Assembly: GCA_903891475.1 (NCBI GenBank)
Contig: CAITEP010000010.1
Span: forward strand, 1-64,000
DNA length: 64,000 nucleotides
Reading direction: 5' to 3'
Origin: an uncultured Mucilaginibacter sp.
GTDB lineage: Bacteria > Bacteroidota > Bacteroidia > Sphingobacteriales > Sphingobacteriaceae
Part shown: one piece after another, positions 54,595 through 64,000 of the stretch
Layout of the letters: the number at the start of each line of letters is the position of its first letter
Position numbering within the stretch: position 1 is the stretch's first letter
Made by a program: the position numbers and the translations under genes
Notes under the pieces: generated by a model
What the model was told of the DNA's origin: nothing
The model's input: the letters and a program-made list of their open reading frames with translations, nothing else
Databases searched by the model: none

Positions 54595-56022
54595 TTATGA
54601 CATCTTTAGCTTTTTCTGGATATCGGCAACATAGCCTTTAAACTTCTTATCGGTATCTATTAAATCTTCTACAGTTTGGCATGCATATATTACGGTGGAG
54701 TGATCGCGACCACCAAAAAAATGACCAATTGTTTTTAACGAGCTCTTGGTATGTGCCTTAGCCAAATACATGGATATTTGTCTTGCCTGTACAATTTCGC
54801 GTTTGCGCGTTTGCGATTTCACCATCTCAATAGGCACTTCAAAATATTCGCAAACCAAGCTTTGTATATACTCCATCGAAATTTCTTTGGATGAATTTTT
54901 TACAAAGTTCTTTAACATTTGTTTGGCCAAATTCAGGTCAATCTCTTTCCTGTTTAAGGTTGATTGAGCCAATAATGAAACCATCGCGCCTTCCAGTTCA
55001 CGAACATTGTTATCAATATTATGCGCAACATATTCAATCACGTCATTTGATAGTTCTATACCGTCTTGATAAGTTTTATTTTTAAGGATGGCCATTCGGG
55101 TTTCCAAATCCGGAATTTGCAAATCGGCTGATAGTCCCCATTTAAATCTTGATAACAAGCGTTCTTCTAAACCAGCCAAATCTTTTGGTGCCTTGTCGGA
55201 AGTGATGATAACCTGTTTGCCTGATTGGTGTAAATGGTTGAAAATATGAAAGAAGAAATCCTGTGTTTTTTCTTTACCTGCAAAGTTGTGCACATCATCC
55301 ATAATAAGCACATCAATGGCTTGGTAAAAATTTACAAAGTCGTTAATGTTATTGTGCTTAAGGGCATCAACAAATTGCTGGGTAAACTTCTCGCACGATA
55401 CATATAGTACCAGTTTATCGGGCAAGGTTTGCTTTATCTCATTACCTATTGCCTGTGCCAAGTGCGTTTTACCTAAACCAACACCACCATAAATCATTAA
55501 TGGATTAAATGAGGTACCTCCCGGTTTTGCCGCCACCGCATACCCTGCTGAGCGTGCCAACCTGTTACAATCTCCTTCAACAAAATTATTAAAGGTGTAA
55601 TTGCGGTTTAGTTGAGGGTCGACATTCAACTTTTTGAGGCCAGGTATTACAAAAGGGTTCTTAATATCCTTATTAATAGATATTGGAATAGGCATTGATT
55701 GGTTTTTTGACTCGGCCCCATTTCCGTTTGATGGCAGGTTGGTGGTGTAGGGTTTACTGGATGATGATTGCTCAACTACTATGTTGTACTCTAGTCTTCC
55801 ATCCTCGCCCAATTGCTTTTTTATCGTTTTACGCAATAACCCAACATAGTGCTCTTCTAGCCATTCATAAAAAAATAAACTAGGTACTTGAATGGTCAAT
55901 ACGCTCCCTTCAATCCTTAAAGCTTTAATCGGCTCGAACCAGGTTTTATAACTCTGCGCCGGTATATTATCTTTAATGACTTGAAGACAACTATTCCAAA
56001 CATTAGTACCAGTTTTTTCCAT
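54595..56022 (-). CDS. dnaA: Chromosomal replication initiator DnaA
   Basis: About 475 aa from ATG 56022 (MEKTGTNVW); ATG 56028 or 56064 upstream are less likely. Domain I (about 1-85) is followed by a short linker. The AAA+ domain has Walker A GGVGLGKTH and Walker B VLIMDDVH; domain IV ends with the DnaA-box-binding GGRDHSTVIYAC. It opens oriC for replication. It is the only gene on its transcript as far as can be seen. Confidence 0.96.
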   Translation of the reverse strand: MEKTGTNVWNSCLQVIKDNIPAQSYKTWFEPIKALRIEGSVLTIQVPSLFFYEWLEEHYVGLLRKTIKKQLGEDGRLEYNIVVEQSSSSKPYTTNLPSNGNGAESKNQSMPIPISINKDIKNPFVIPGLKKLNVDPQLNRNYTFNNFVEGDCNRLARSAGYAVAAKPGGTSFNPLMIYGGVGLGKTHLAQAIGNEIKQTLPDKLVLYVSCEKFTQQFVDALKHNNINDFVNFYQAIDVLIMDDVHNFAGKEKTQDFFFHIFNHLHQSGKQVIITSDKAPKDLAGLEERLLSRFKWGLSADLQIPDLETRMAILKNKTYQDGIELSNDVIEYVAHNIDNNVRELEGAMVSLLAQSTLNRKEIDLNLAKQMLKNFVKNSSKEISMEYIQSLVCEYFEVPIEMVKSQTRKREIVQARQISMYLAKAHTKSSLKTIGHFFGGRDHSTVIYACQTVEDLIDTDKKFKGYVADIQKKLKMS

Positions 56023-56435
56023 GCTCATTCTTTTAAAATATTGATTTACAACACCCAGTCGCATATTATTTGCTACTGTTATCGAATATCGAATATTCTA
56101 AAAAAAAGTGGATAAAAAAATTAATTTTTCACTTTTTGTAAAAAAAAATTCACAAAATTTTAGGGTTTAAATTGCGAATTTTGCAATCGATTATGTTAAC
56201 TAACATATTAATAAATAAAGCCTTACAATGCTATAGTTAATTTTAGGACAAGTGACCTCAGTTTGCTTCATTTAATTTAAGAGGTTTATTTTTTGAAGCC
56301 AAATTTAACTGGATACCGTGCTTGGAAGTGGGTAAAAAATGCCCCAATTACGTCAAAAAGGCCGTTTTATGATTGTTTAATTGATAAATGGTTAGGTGTA
56401 TTTTTTAGACTTTTATGCCGAATTTGGGGTGCTTT
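56023..56435. other. 413-bp AT-rich gene-free region upstream of dnaA
   Basis: No supported gene. It contains long A and T runs (56101-56160), a 15-bp inverted repeat GAATAT-CGA-ATATTC (56084-56098) and one near-consensus DnaA box, TTATCCACT on the minus strand (56107-56115). It probably includes the dnaA promoter and leader and possibly autoregulatory DnaA binding. One DnaA-box-like site is not enough to call an origin. Confidence 0.5.
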
Positions 56436-57992
56436 TTACCCGGCATATTCGCCAAAAATGGCACGTAAAATATCCGCAATTTCACCGATGGTAGCATATG
56501 CTTCAACTGCTTTTAAAATGCTGGGCATAAGGTTTTTTGTTCCATTTGCCGCTTCTTTCAACTCATCTAGTGCTCTTGCTACCTCTTTATAATCCCTCTT
56601 GTTTTTAAGCAGATTTAGCTTTTCTATTTGGGACTTCCTGATTAAATCATTTACTCTATACGAAATATTTTCGGCCTCCTCATCTTGTAAAAAACTATTT
56701 ACGCCTATTAGCACTCGGTCTCCATTTTCTATCTCTTGCTGGTATTGATAGGCCGAAGCCGCTATCTCTTGCTGCATATACCCATGTTCAATTGCCTTAA
56801 CCGCACCTCCCATCGCGTCAATTTTATCAATGTAAGCCTGACTAGCTTTTTCAATCTCATCAGTAAGTGCTTCAATAAAATAGGAGCCAGCCAAAGGGTC
56901 AACGGTATCCGTAACACCCGTTTCAAAGGCAATAATTTGTTGGGTGCGCAAGGCAATTTTAGCCGCGGATTCACTTGGTAGTGAAATAGCCTCATCATAT
57001 CCATTGGTATGTAATGATTGTGTACCTCCAAGCACCGCCGCTAATGCTTGGTTGCTCACCCTTACAATATTGTTCATTGGTTGCTGGGCAGTAAGTGTAG
57101 AACCACCTGTTTGGGTATGAAAACGTAATTTTTGCGCAGAAACATCCGTAGCCCCCAATGTTTTAGTTATATTGGCCCACATGCGCCTGGCTGCCCTAAA
57201 TTTGGCAATCTCTTCAAAAAAATTATTATGGCAGTTGAAGAAGAATGACACCCTTTTAGCAAAAACATTGATATCAAGCCCTTTATTTAATGCCGCGTTT
57301 AAATAGGCCTTCCCGTTTGATAAGGTAAATGCCAATTCCTGTACCGCGGTTGAACCAGCTTCGCGAATATGATAACCAGAAATAGAGATGGTGTTCCACT
57401 TAGGTACTTCTTTGCTACAATATTCAAAAACGTCGGTAATTAGCCGCATGGAAGGCTCGGGGGGGTATATATAAGTCCCTCTGGCCACATATTCCTTCAA
57501 TATGTCGTTTTGTATAGTGCCCGAAATTTCATGCAAATTGGCTCCTTGCTTTTTAGCTAGCGCGATATACATGGCCAACAGTATGGGGGCTGTGGCATTG
57601 ATGGTCATTGAGGTGGTGATATCCTTCAATGCGATTCCATCAAACAGTACCTCAATATCCTGCAATGAATCAATTGCTACTCCAACTTTTCCAACTTCCC
57701 CTTCCGATAGTTCATGGTCAGAGTCATAGCCTATCTGGGTAGGTAAGTCAAACGCTACTGATAAGCCTGTTGTACCTTGTTTTAATAAATAATGATACCG
57801 CTTGTTCGATTCCTCGGCGGTTGAAAAGCCGGCATACTGGCGCATGGTCCAAGGCTTGCCTCGATACATGTCTTTTTGAATGCCACGGGTAAATGGAAAA
57901 TTCCCTGGCAATTCATTCATCTCAGAATGCTTTGTGTAAACTTCCTTTATTTCTATGCCAGAAGTGGTAAACCTTTTCTTTTCAACCTTCAT
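56436..57992 (-). CDS. Methylmalonyl-CoA mutase-family large subunit (catalytic domain only)
   Basis: A 518-aa acyl-CoA mutase TIM barrel. Typical segments include [62 protein letters not shown] and [10 protein letters not shown]. The cobalamin-binding domain is absent, so a separate small subunit must supply it. It isomerises (R)-methylmalonyl-CoA to succinyl-CoA or a related acyl-CoA pair; the exact substrate is not certain. The membrane-anchored gene upstream ends 3 bp before it, so they form an operon. Confidence 0.92.
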   Translation of the reverse strand: MKVEKKRFTTSGIEIKEVYTKHSEMNELPGNFPFTRGIQKDMYRGKPWTMRQYAGFSTAEESNKRYHYLLKQGTTGLSVAFDLPTQIGYDSDHELSEGEVGKVGVAIDSLQDIEVLFDGIALKDITTSMTINATAPILLAMYIALAKKQGANLHEISGTIQNDILKEYVARGTYIYPPEPSMRLITDVFEYCSKEVPKWNTISISGYHIREAGSTAVQELAFTLSNGKAYLNAALNKGLDINVFAKRVSFFFNCHNNFFEEIAKFRAARRMWANITKTLGATDVSAQKLRFHTQTGGSTLTAQQPMNNIVRVSNQALAAVLGGTQSLHTNGYDEAISLPSESAAKIALRTQQIIAFETGVTDTVDPLAGSYFIEALTDEIEKASQAYIDKIDAMGGAVKAIEHGYMQQEIAASAYQYQQEIENGDRVLIGVNSFLQDEEAENISYRVNDLIRKSQIEKLNLLKNKRDYKEVARALDELKEAANGTKNLMPSILKAVEAYATIGEIADILRAIFGEYAG

Positions 57993-57995
57993 AGA

Positions 57996-58526
57996 TTAAA
58001 AAAGGTCTTCAAAATCAGTCCTAATCATATTCGTTGCTAAATCATAAGGGTTCTCTTCTGTCTGGCTAATGCGCATAAGTATTGTTTTTGCTAAATCCAA
58101 ACCTGTGGCGTTTTCTGGCAGTTCTTTTAAGGTGCCATTTACCAAACTTAGGGTCTGCTCCTTTACCTGTTTAACCACTACCCATACTTTGGTAGTAACA
58201 TATATTTGTTGGGTTATGTTATGTTGAAATTCATTACGAATTTCTTCAAGCATTAAGGTATGTAATTCAGCTGCTGTAAAATCGTTTACATTTAGTCTTA
58301 ATAACAAATTTCCAGGGTTTATCCTTTCAATAAACAATACCAAGCGTTCAAAAGCTTGTAAGCGTAATGACAAAGTTTGGTTCGAAATGCTTTTCCTGAA
58401 TTCAAGCATCTGAATTCTTTCATTCCTGTCGATATATGGTTTAATCAGGTAAATAGCTATCCAAACCACACCAACACCTGAAATAGTAAATTTTAAAATG
58501 TCAAAAAGAAAAGGGTAAAGTTCCAT
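57996..58526 (-). CDS. Membrane-anchored protein of unknown function upstream of the mutase gene
   Basis: About 176 aa from ATG 58526 (MELYPFLFDIL); an earlier start at 58583 is possible. One N-terminal transmembrane helix (about 10-30) is followed by a long helical cytoplasmic part with segments ERIQMLEFRKSISNQTLSLRL and LMLEEIRNEFQHN. It resembles Bacteroidota proteins found beside mutase large subunits, but I cannot assign a function. It is divergent from the HesB/IscA gene and shares an operon with the mutase. Confidence 0.7.
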   Translation of the reverse strand: MELYPFLFDILKFTISGVGVVWIAIYLIKPYIDRNERIQMLEFRKSISNQTLSLRLQAFERLVLFIERINPGNLLLRLNVNDFTAAELHTLMLEEIRNEFQHNITQQIYVTTKVWVVVKQVKEQTLSLVNGTLKELPENATGLDLAKTILMRISQTEENPYDLATNMIRTDFEDLF

Positions 58527-58620
58527 AAAATAAAAAAATGTTAAATAGCGGTCATAAATAAGTAGACCGAAACAAAAATCCACATTTTACCTTACATTTG
58601 TTTACTTAATTTTAAATATT

Positions 58621-58974
58621 ATGAGTTTAGTTGTTGAAAGTGCGACCGCACCAGTAACCTTTACCGCTGGTGCAGTAAAAGAAATGCTAAAATTAAAAGA
58701 GCAACAAGAGTTAAATGACGATTTTGGTTTGAGGGTTGGTGTAGAAGGCGGAGGCTGTTCGGGTATGACTTATGTTTTAGGCTTCGACCAAAAGAAAGAA
58801 GGCGATAATGAATATTTTATAGATGGTGTTAAAGTGTTTATGCACAAAGCCCATGGATTGTACCTCGCGGGTATGCAAATTGATTTTCAAGATGGTTTAA
58901 ACGCTAGAGGTTTTACATTCAATAACCCTAACGCCGCCAGTACATGCGGATGTGGTACTTCCTTTTCTGTTTAA
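58621..58974 (+). CDS. HesB/IscA family iron-sulfur cluster assembly protein
   Basis: A 117-aa A-type carrier. The three conserved cysteines are present: one in GGGCSGM and two in the C-terminal TCGCG. It passes iron-sulfur clusters to target enzymes. A TACATTTG box at 58593-58600 is a plausible -7 element. It is transcribed alone and ends at a bidirectional terminator. Confidence 0.92.
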   Translation: MSLVVESATAPVTFTAGAVKEMLKLKEQQELNDDFGLRVGVEGGGCSGMTYVLGFDQKKEGDNEYFIDGVKVFMHKAHGLYLAGMQIDFQDGLNARGFTFNNPNAASTCGCGTSFSV

Positions 58975-58989
58975 GATTATGATTCATAT

Positions 58990-59030
58990 AAAAAAGGCAA
59001 AACATATTAAATTTGTTTTGCCTTTTCTTT
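58990..59030. terminator. Bidirectional terminator between the HesB/IscA and TlpA-like genes
   Basis: Perfect 13-bp stem AAAAGGCAAAACA / TGTTTTGCCTTTT (58992-59004 with 59014-59026), flanked by A and T runs. Confidence 0.85.
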
Positions 59031-59821
59031 TACAGCAAACCGTCAATAGTTTTTGTAATCCAATAAGGGGAGCTAGGGCCAAAGCTCACTGTATCAAAAC
59101 ACACTTTCCCTTCTTTATCCAGAATTACTGTTGTTGGATATAATGATACATGGTATAAATCAGCATACATTCTTCCATCTGCTATAATCTGAAAACTATA
59201 TGGTTTAGTTTTTAAAAATTCTCTAATGTCGTATTTGTCATCCAAACCAATTGCCACAAACACCACATTTGGGTTGTTTGCATATTTTTCAACAATTTTA
59301 TTTAATTCTGGAATTTCTTGCCTACATGGTGGGCAACCAATAAACCAAAAGTTAAGTACTACAATTTTACCTTGAAGTTCCTTTAACTTTATCCTATTTC
59401 CATTAATATCATTAGCCCTAAAAGAAGTAGGTTTATCTCCCATTTTAAATGAAGGACTCTCTGGAGGTCTTGGGGGTTGAAGGATGTTAACTTGAGAAGG
59501 AATAGCGTTTTGCCCAAATTGCGATAACTGATTTTCAGCCTTTCTACCAAGCAAACTATTGTTTAAATCTTTCTCAGCTTTGGTCATCCTGTGTAAATGA
59601 AAGACAGTAGTATCGCTAAAATTACCATTGGATTTTAAACTATAATTTCCAGATATTAGTTTAGCGTGCCAAACGTCAAAAGGAAGCCTGTTACCTGCCG
59701 AATCATTAACTATGGTGTTTTCATCAAAGTGATGTGTGCTTGTTGTCACTTTAGTAACTTGTGCATTAACCAACATATTGGTGAAAAATAGTAAACCAAC
59801 CACTAAGTTTATCGTTTTCAT
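59030..59821 (-). CDS. TlpA-like thioredoxin-fold protein
   Basis: A 263-aa exported protein with a signal peptide (1-20). The C-terminal thioredoxin domain (about 135-260) has the redox site FIGCPPCRQE (CPPC) and the cis-Pro segment SLYPTTVIL. The N-terminal part (about 25-130) is of unknown fold. It probably reduces disulfides or helps cytochrome maturation in the periplasm. Confidence 0.87.
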   Translation of the reverse strand: MKTINLVVGLLFFTNMLVNAQVTKVTTSTHHFDENTIVNDSAGNRLPFDVWHAKLISGNYSLKSNGNFSDTTVFHLHRMTKAEKDLNNSLLGRKAENQLSQFGQNAIPSQVNILQPPRPPESPSFKMGDKPTSFRANDINGNRIKLKELQGKIVVLNFWFIGCPPCRQEIPELNKIVEKYANNPNVVFVAIGLDDKYDIREFLKTKPYSFQIIADGRMYADLYHVSLYPTTVILDKEGKVCFDTVSFGPSSPYWITKTIDGLL

Positions 59822-59984
59822 GCCTTTATTAATAATTTAGTTAAAATTATAAATCTTCGAGAAAATAAACAAATTGATTTAAATTTATAAATACTTTTTA
59901 AAGCCTACAAAATTAAGGTTATTGAAATTGTAACAAATCACATTTAACCATAGTCATATTACCAAGATTCAGTATATTTAAGCC

Positions 59985-61226
59985 ATGCCTGTAAAAACTA
60001 CCCTACGCGAAAACATATCCATTGCCATGCAGTCAATAGCAGGTAACAGGTTGCGCACCTCCCTTACTTCGTTAATTATTGCTATTGGAATTATGGCATT
60101 GGTAGGCATATTAACAGCAATTGAAGGCATAAAACAATTTACAAATGACGCATTTGCAAATCTAGGGGCTAACTCATTTACAATACAAAACAGGGGCGCT
60201 GGCCTGAATTTTGGAAACGGTGGGCATCGTAAGGTATATCCATCAATTAAATATGATCAGGCTCAAAGATTTAAAAAGCTGTTTACGCTGCCTGTTTTAA
60301 CCTCTATTGATTTAAATGTATCGGGTACAGCAGTTGTTAAATATGGCAATGAGAAAACCAATCCAAACATATCAGTTTCTGGCTCTAACGAAAATTATTT
60401 GAATATAAGCGGTTATAAATTAGCCTTTGGCAGGAATTTTTCTTTTAGTGAATTAGAACATGGAGAAAGCGTTGTTTTAATTGGTAATGAAATAAAAACC
60501 AAACTTTTTAAAAGGGAAGACCCAATAAATAAGTTGATTTTTGTTGGGAACAATAAATTTAGGATAGTTGGTGTGCTTGCTTCAAAAGGCTCGAGTGCTG
60601 GTTTTGGTGGTGACAAATTTTGCATAATACCTGTATTAAAGGCTAAACAAATAAACGCGAGTACCAATCCGTCATTTACCATTACAGTAAAGGCAGCAAG
60701 TCCGGATGCCATTGATGCTACTATTGGCGAGGCCACTTCACTTTTTAGAAATATCAGAGATTTGAATATTGCCAATGCCGATAACTTTGAAATTGAACGA
60801 AGCGATTCGGTTTCGAAGGAGCTATCCGGCAATATTGCAGGTATAACCATTGCAGGGTTTGCAATTGGTATAATAACATTATTAGGTGCCGCTATCGGTT
60901 TGATGAATATTATGCTTGTTTCGGTTACCGAGCGAACCAGGGAAATTGGCTTGCGCAAGGCACTCGGGGCAACACCGTCAGTAATACGCAAGCAGTTTTT
61001 AATTGAGGCCATTGTAATTTGTCTGATTGGCGGTTTTGGTGGGATTTTTTTAGGGATGGTAATTGGCAACCTTATTGCTGTACAAATTAGCGGAACCTTT
61101 GTAGCGCCTTGGTTATGGTTGTTTTTCGCGATTGTGCTTTGTACCTTGATAGGTCTTGTTTCGGGCTTTTACCCAGCCAATAAAGCTTCCAGACTTGATC
61201 CAGTTGAGGCTTTGCGTTATGAATGA
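59985..61226 (+). CDS. MacB-like ABC transporter permease
   Basis: A 413-aa inner-membrane protein with the MacB/FtsX layout: transmembrane helix 1 (about 22-45), a periplasmic MacB_PCD domain (about 46-270), and three C-terminal helices with the LVSVTERTREIGLRKALGAT coupling segment and the final YPANKASRLDPVEALRYE. These exporters transmit mechanical force across the periplasm. The ATPase partner is not in this window. Confidence 0.92.
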   Translation: MPVKTTLRENISIAMQSIAGNRLRTSLTSLIIAIGIMALVGILTAIEGIKQFTNDAFANLGANSFTIQNRGAGLNFGNGGHRKVYPSIKYDQAQRFKKLFTLPVLTSIDLNVSGTAVVKYGNEKTNPNISVSGSNENYLNISGYKLAFGRNFSFSELEHGESVVLIGNEIKTKLFKREDPINKLIFVGNNKFRIVGVLASKGSSAGFGGDKFCIIPVLKAKQINASTNPSFTITVKAASPDAIDATIGEATSLFRNIRDLNIANADNFEIERSDSVSKELSGNIAGITIAGFAIGIITLLGAAIGLMNIMLVSVTERTREIGLRKALGATPSVIRKQFLIEAIVICLIGGFGGIFLGMVIGNLIAVQISGTFVAPWLWLFFAIVLCTLIGLVSGFYPANKASRLDPVEALRYE

Positions 61227-61314
61227 TTTGAAGTGGAATATGGTTTAATAGCTAAGATTGTCTATTAAATAATTGTAATTTATCCGCTGAAACTTCAATA
61301 AAACCTGCTATTAA

Positions 61315-62058
61315 TTATTGAAGCATGATGTTTTTTAGCGGATAATCAAAAAGTATTTTTTCGAGGTAAGGCACATTTAATGCCTGTTTTAGTGCATCGG
61401 CATGTTTCAGGTGGTGCATATCGCTACCAATAAAATCAACCATTTGCATATCAATCAAGGTCTCCGCCATTTTTTTTGTGTCTTTACCATAATAACCAGT
61501 TAGCGAAATGGTATTTATTTGAAGTGATACTCCCCAATCTCGCAGCTTTTTAAGCTGTTCAATACTCATATAGCTATATCTTTCAGGGTGCGCCAAAATA
61601 GGTTTGTATTTTTTGCTTAAAAGTTTTTGCACTACCTCGGTAAGATTCGGTGGTGTGCTTATAAAAGAAAATTCAAAAAGCACATAATTATCGCCCATTA
61701 TCATGAGTTTATCTTCATCCACCAAGGTTTCAAAAGTCTCATCAAAGTAATGCTCGGCAGCTGCCTCCACTACTATGTCAATTTGTTCCTTTATTAATTC
61801 TTCTTTTAAAATTGCTAATGCGGCATTAATGGTTTCGGAAGTGTTGCGGTAATAATCAACCATGATATGAGGCGTGGCAATCACTTTTTTAATCCCCAGT
61901 GCCATCATACGCTTTATTAACTGTACCGACTCTTGCGGGTTTTGTGCGCCATCATCAATACCGGGCAAAACATGCGAGTGCATATCAACCACTATTGAAC
62001 CATAATTAAAAGTTGGTTCAGTCTTAACGTCTACCTTCTTTTTAAAAAAACTAAGCAT
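61315..62058 (-). CDS. CpsB/YwqE-like tyrosine-protein phosphatase (PHP type)
   Basis: A 247-aa PHP-domain enzyme. Metal-binding motifs are DMHSHVLPGIDDG (about 25-37), ATPHIM, HPERY and GSDMHH near the C-terminus. Family members dephosphorylate tyrosine kinases that control capsule or exopolysaccharide export. It lies 2 bp after rfbB, forming an operon with rfbB and galE. Confidence 0.9.
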   Translation of the reverse strand: MLSFFKKKVDVKTEPTFNYGSIVVDMHSHVLPGIDDGAQNPQESVQLIKRMMALGIKKVIATPHIMVDYYRNTSETINAALAILKEELIKEQIDIVVEAAAEHYFDETFETLVDEDKLMIMGDNYVLFEFSFISTPPNLTEVVQKLLSKKYKPILAHPERYSYMSIEQLKKLRDWGVSLQINTISLTGYYGKDTKKMAETLIDMQMVDFIGSDMHHLKHADALKQALNVPYLEKILFDYPLKNIMLQ

Positions 62059-62060
62059 TT

Positions 62061-63110
62061 TTATCTGTTATACTGCGTTTCGTAATACTGCTTATAATTG
62101 CCGGATGTAACATTATTTAACCATTCCTCATTTTCAAGGTACCAATCTACGGTTTTTTCCAAACCTTCTTCAAAAGTAATGGAAGGCACCCAGCCCAATT
62201 CATTTTTTAATTTGCTGGCATCAATGGCATATCTTAAATCGTGCCCTGCCCTATCGGTTACGTAAGTAATCAACTCGGCCGATTCACCTGCTTTCCTACC
62301 CAACTTTTCATCCATTATACCGCATAGCAATTTTATGAGGTCGATGTTTTTCCATTCGTTGTGCCCGCCAATATTATAGGTACTGCCCGCTTTGGCTTTA
62401 TGGAATAATAGGTCAATAGCCCTCGCATGATCCTCCACCCATAACCAATCACGGATATTTTCGCCCTTACCATAAACAGGAACCGGCTTTTTTAGTTTTA
62501 TATTATTAATAGCTAGCGGAATCAGCTTTTCGGGAAAATGGAACGAGCCATAGTTATTTGAGCAATTTGAAATTACGGTATTAAGTCCGTAAGTATCATG
62601 ATAGGCTCTTACAAAATGATCGGAGCCTGCTTTTGACGCGGAGTATGGTGAATGCGGGTCGTACCCTGTTTGCTCCGTAAACATGCCCGTTTCGCCTAGT
62701 GAGCCGTAAACCTCGTCGGTTGATACATGATAAAAACGCTTGTTTTCGTAATTGCCCTTCCAAAGGTTGCGGGCGGCATTCAATAAATTTACCGTACCCA
62801 CTACATTGGTCATCACAAACTCGGTTGGGTTGGTAATTGACCGATCCACGTGCGATTCGGCAGCTAAATGTATTACCGCATCCGGCTTTTCGCTTTCAAA
62901 AAGCTCTTTTATAAATTCAATATCAACAATATCGCCTTTAACAAACTTATAGTTGGGGGCGTGTTCTATATCCTTTAAGTTAGCCAGATTACCGGCATAG
63001 GTTAATTTATCAAGGTTAATTATGGTATAGTCGGGATAAAGCTTTACAAAGCGGCGCACTACATGCGAGCCTATAAACCCTGCCCCTCCTGTTATAATTA
63101 TTTTTTTCAT
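62061..63110 (-). CDS. rfbB: dTDP-glucose 4,6-dehydratase
   Basis: A 349-aa SDR enzyme producing dTDP-4-keto-6-deoxyglucose for rhamnose and other deoxy sugars. The NAD motif is GGAGFIGSH (8-16). The catalytic segment STDEVYG carries the Asp-Glu pair and the YSASKAG segment holds Tyr/Lys. It belongs to the polysaccharide operon with galE and the PHP phosphatase. Confidence 0.95.
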   Translation of the reverse strand: MKKIIITGGAGFIGSHVVRRFVKLYPDYTIINLDKLTYAGNLANLKDIEHAPNYKFVKGDIVDIEFIKELFESEKPDAVIHLAAESHVDRSITNPTEFVMTNVVGTVNLLNAARNLWKGNYENKRFYHVSTDEVYGSLGETGMFTEQTGYDPHSPYSASKAGSDHFVRAYHDTYGLNTVISNCSNNYGSFHFPEKLIPLAINNIKLKKPVPVYGKGENIRDWLWVEDHARAIDLLFHKAKAGSTYNIGGHNEWKNIDLIKLLCGIMDEKLGRKAGESAELITYVTDRAGHDLRYAIDASKLKNELGWVPSITFEEGLEKTVDWYLENEEWLNNVTSGNYKQYYETQYNR

Positions 63111-63131
63111 TTTCGCTTATCTATATTAAAA

Positions 63132-64000
63132 TTAAAGCGGATTTGCTGCCAAATATTTTTCCCATTCCCAAGCTGAGAGCATCATGGTCTCAATATTCAA
63201 CTCGGTTTTCCAATTCAGTTTCTTGGTTGATTTTGAAACATCGCCCCAAACTTGCTCCACATCGCCTGCCCTGCGCGGACCAATTTCGTAATTCAACTTT
63301 ATACCCGTAACTTTTTCGAAAGCGTTTACAATTTCGAGTACGGTGCTTCCTTGTCCGGTACCTAAATTAAATACATCATAACCTGTAAAACCATTGCCTA
63401 ATAAGTTTAATGCGGCAATATGCGCCTTGGCTAAATCAACAACATGTATATAATCACGAACGCAGCTGCCATCCTTTGTATTGTAATCATCACCAAAAAC
63501 AGTGATTTTTCCACGTTTGCCTATGGCCGATTGTGTAATAAAAGGAACCAAATTTTGCGGTGTGCCTATTGGCAGCTCGCCAATTAAAGCCGAAGGATGC
63601 GCGCCAACCGGGTTAAAGTATCTTAATGATATTACCTTTTTAGCGCTACCTGCCGCAACCGCGTCTTTTAATATTTCTTCAGAAATTTGCTTGGTATTGC
63701 CATAAGGTGATTGCGCTGGTTTTACAGGCGCGTTTTCGGTAACTGGCAGTTCATCGGGCTGGCCGTAAACGGTACAACTTGAAGAAAATACCAGACTTAC
63801 ATCTTTACCTTTGTAAGCTTCAAGTATGTTTACTAGTGAATATAAGTTGTTTCTATAATACTTTAATGGATTATCAACCGACTCGCCTACTGCCTTTGAA
63901 GCCGCAAAATGGATAATGCCATTAATGTTGTCTTCCTTTAAAATAAATTGGTTTAAAGCCGTGGCATCGCATAAATCAAACTGATAAAATGCAGGTTTAA
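63132..64000 (-). CDS. galE: UDP-glucose 4-epimerase, partial (N-terminus beyond window)
   Basis: The frame stays open from the stop at 63132 to the window edge at 64000, about 288 residues, lacking roughly the first 50, including the Rossmann GxxGxxG. Visible are HFAASKAVGESV, the catalytic FSSSCTVYGQP segment, the Tyr-x3-Lys in SPYGNTKQ, LRYFNPVGAHPSALIGE and VRDYIHVVDLA. It interconverts UDP-glucose and UDP-galactose. The gene is not broken; only the window cuts it. Confidence 0.93.
   Translation of the reverse strand, partial: KPAFYQFDLCDATALNQFILKEDNINGIIHFAASKAVGESVDNPLKYYRNNLYSLVNILEAYKGKDVSLVFSSSCTVYGQPDELPVTENAPVKPAQSPYGNTKQISEEILKDAVAAGSAKKVISLRYFNPVGAHPSALIGELPIGTPQNLVPFITQSAIGKRGKITVFGDDYNTKDGSCVRDYIHVVDLAKAHIAALNLLGNGFTGYDVFNLGTGQGSTVLEIVNAFEKVTGIKLNYEIGPRRAGDVEQVWGDVSKSTKKLNWKTELNIETMMLSAWEWEKYLAANPL

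Noticed and set aside
56293..56592. Plus-strand open frame of 99 codons ahead of and into the mutase gene
   Set aside because: Half of it overlaps the mutase C-terminus on the other strand and there is no domain or promoter.
60413..61069. Long open frame (218 codons) on the minus strand
   Set aside because: Fully antisense to the MacB-like permease, which has clear family motifs; the antisense peptide shows no family pattern.

Overview
The window is 64 kb of chromosomal DNA from a low-GC Bacteroidota bacterium, most likely Sphingobacteriales (Pedobacter/Mucilaginibacter-like). This rests on the TonB receptor with a carboxypeptidase-like N-terminal domain, the Bacteroidota-restricted small ribosomal proteins, the DUF6515 and DUF6090 type proteins, the CarH-controlled carotenoid operon with a fused CrtYc/CrtYd cyclase, start sites without Shine-Dalgarno sequences, and several upstream matches to the Bacteroidota promoter (TTTG, about 19-20 bp, TAnnTTTG). 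Genes are dense on both strands. I see no rRNA, tRNA, CRISPR, prophage or intact insertion sequence.

Layout. 0-6.6 kb: orphan ABC ATPase, an ECF sigma / anti-sigma-like / outer-membrane-barrel operon, an amidohydrolase, a SirB1-like protein and a methyltransferase. 6.7-11.5 kb: a seven-repeat lipoprotein, a TonB-dependent receptor under a TPP riboswitch, a 379-bp stretch of decayed intergenic repeats, and a Vat/CatB-like acetyltransferase. 11.6-30.1 kb: mostly housekeeping (aspS, acs, rpmB-rpmG-DUF4295, ftsY, prfB with its programmed frameshift, pgi, dnaG-yraN-glutaminyl cyclase, asnS), plus a tandem pair of EamA exporters. 30.1-35.9 kb: a ThiE/thiamine-pyrophosphokinase-like pair, a DUF6515 protein, a DUF6090-like protein, an MFS transporter, a uracil-DNA-glycosylase-like protein and a CBS protein. 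36.2-40.8 kb: a probable 3-keto-glycoside oxidation cluster. 40.9-43.1 kb: a DPP-IV-like peptidase. 43.3-48.8 kb: carotenoid operon. 48.8-58.5 kb: mutY, HU-like, TPR, COX24-like, rng, radA, dnaA, a mutase large subunit and a membrane-anchored protein. 58.6-64 kb: HesB/IscA, TlpA-like, MacB-like permease, then CpsB-like phosphatase, rfbB and a partial galE.

How the genes fit together. The TPP riboswitch on the receptor and the ThiE/TPK-like pair 20 kb away point to thiamine uptake and salvage. The carotenoid operon holds an adenosylcobalamin-type light-sensing repressor (CarH motifs present) followed by desaturase, synthase, an unknown protein, IPP isomerase, hydroxylase and lycopene cyclase, mostly with overlapping stops and starts; it should make zeaxanthin-type pigment, with GGPP synthase encoded elsewhere. 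The 36-41 kb cluster combines an iron-sulfur-type GMC dehydrogenase, its subunit-3 partner with a twin-arginine/lipoprotein signal, a DUF1080 (3-ketoglycoside hydrolase) protein and a Tat-signal Gfo/Idh/MocA protein. The most notable structural features are the TPP riboswitch with an extra self-complementary arm, the RF2 frameshift site in a lineage that otherwise avoids Shine-Dalgarno pairing, a 52-bp perfect loopless palindrome, and an unknown gene locked inside the carotenoid operon.
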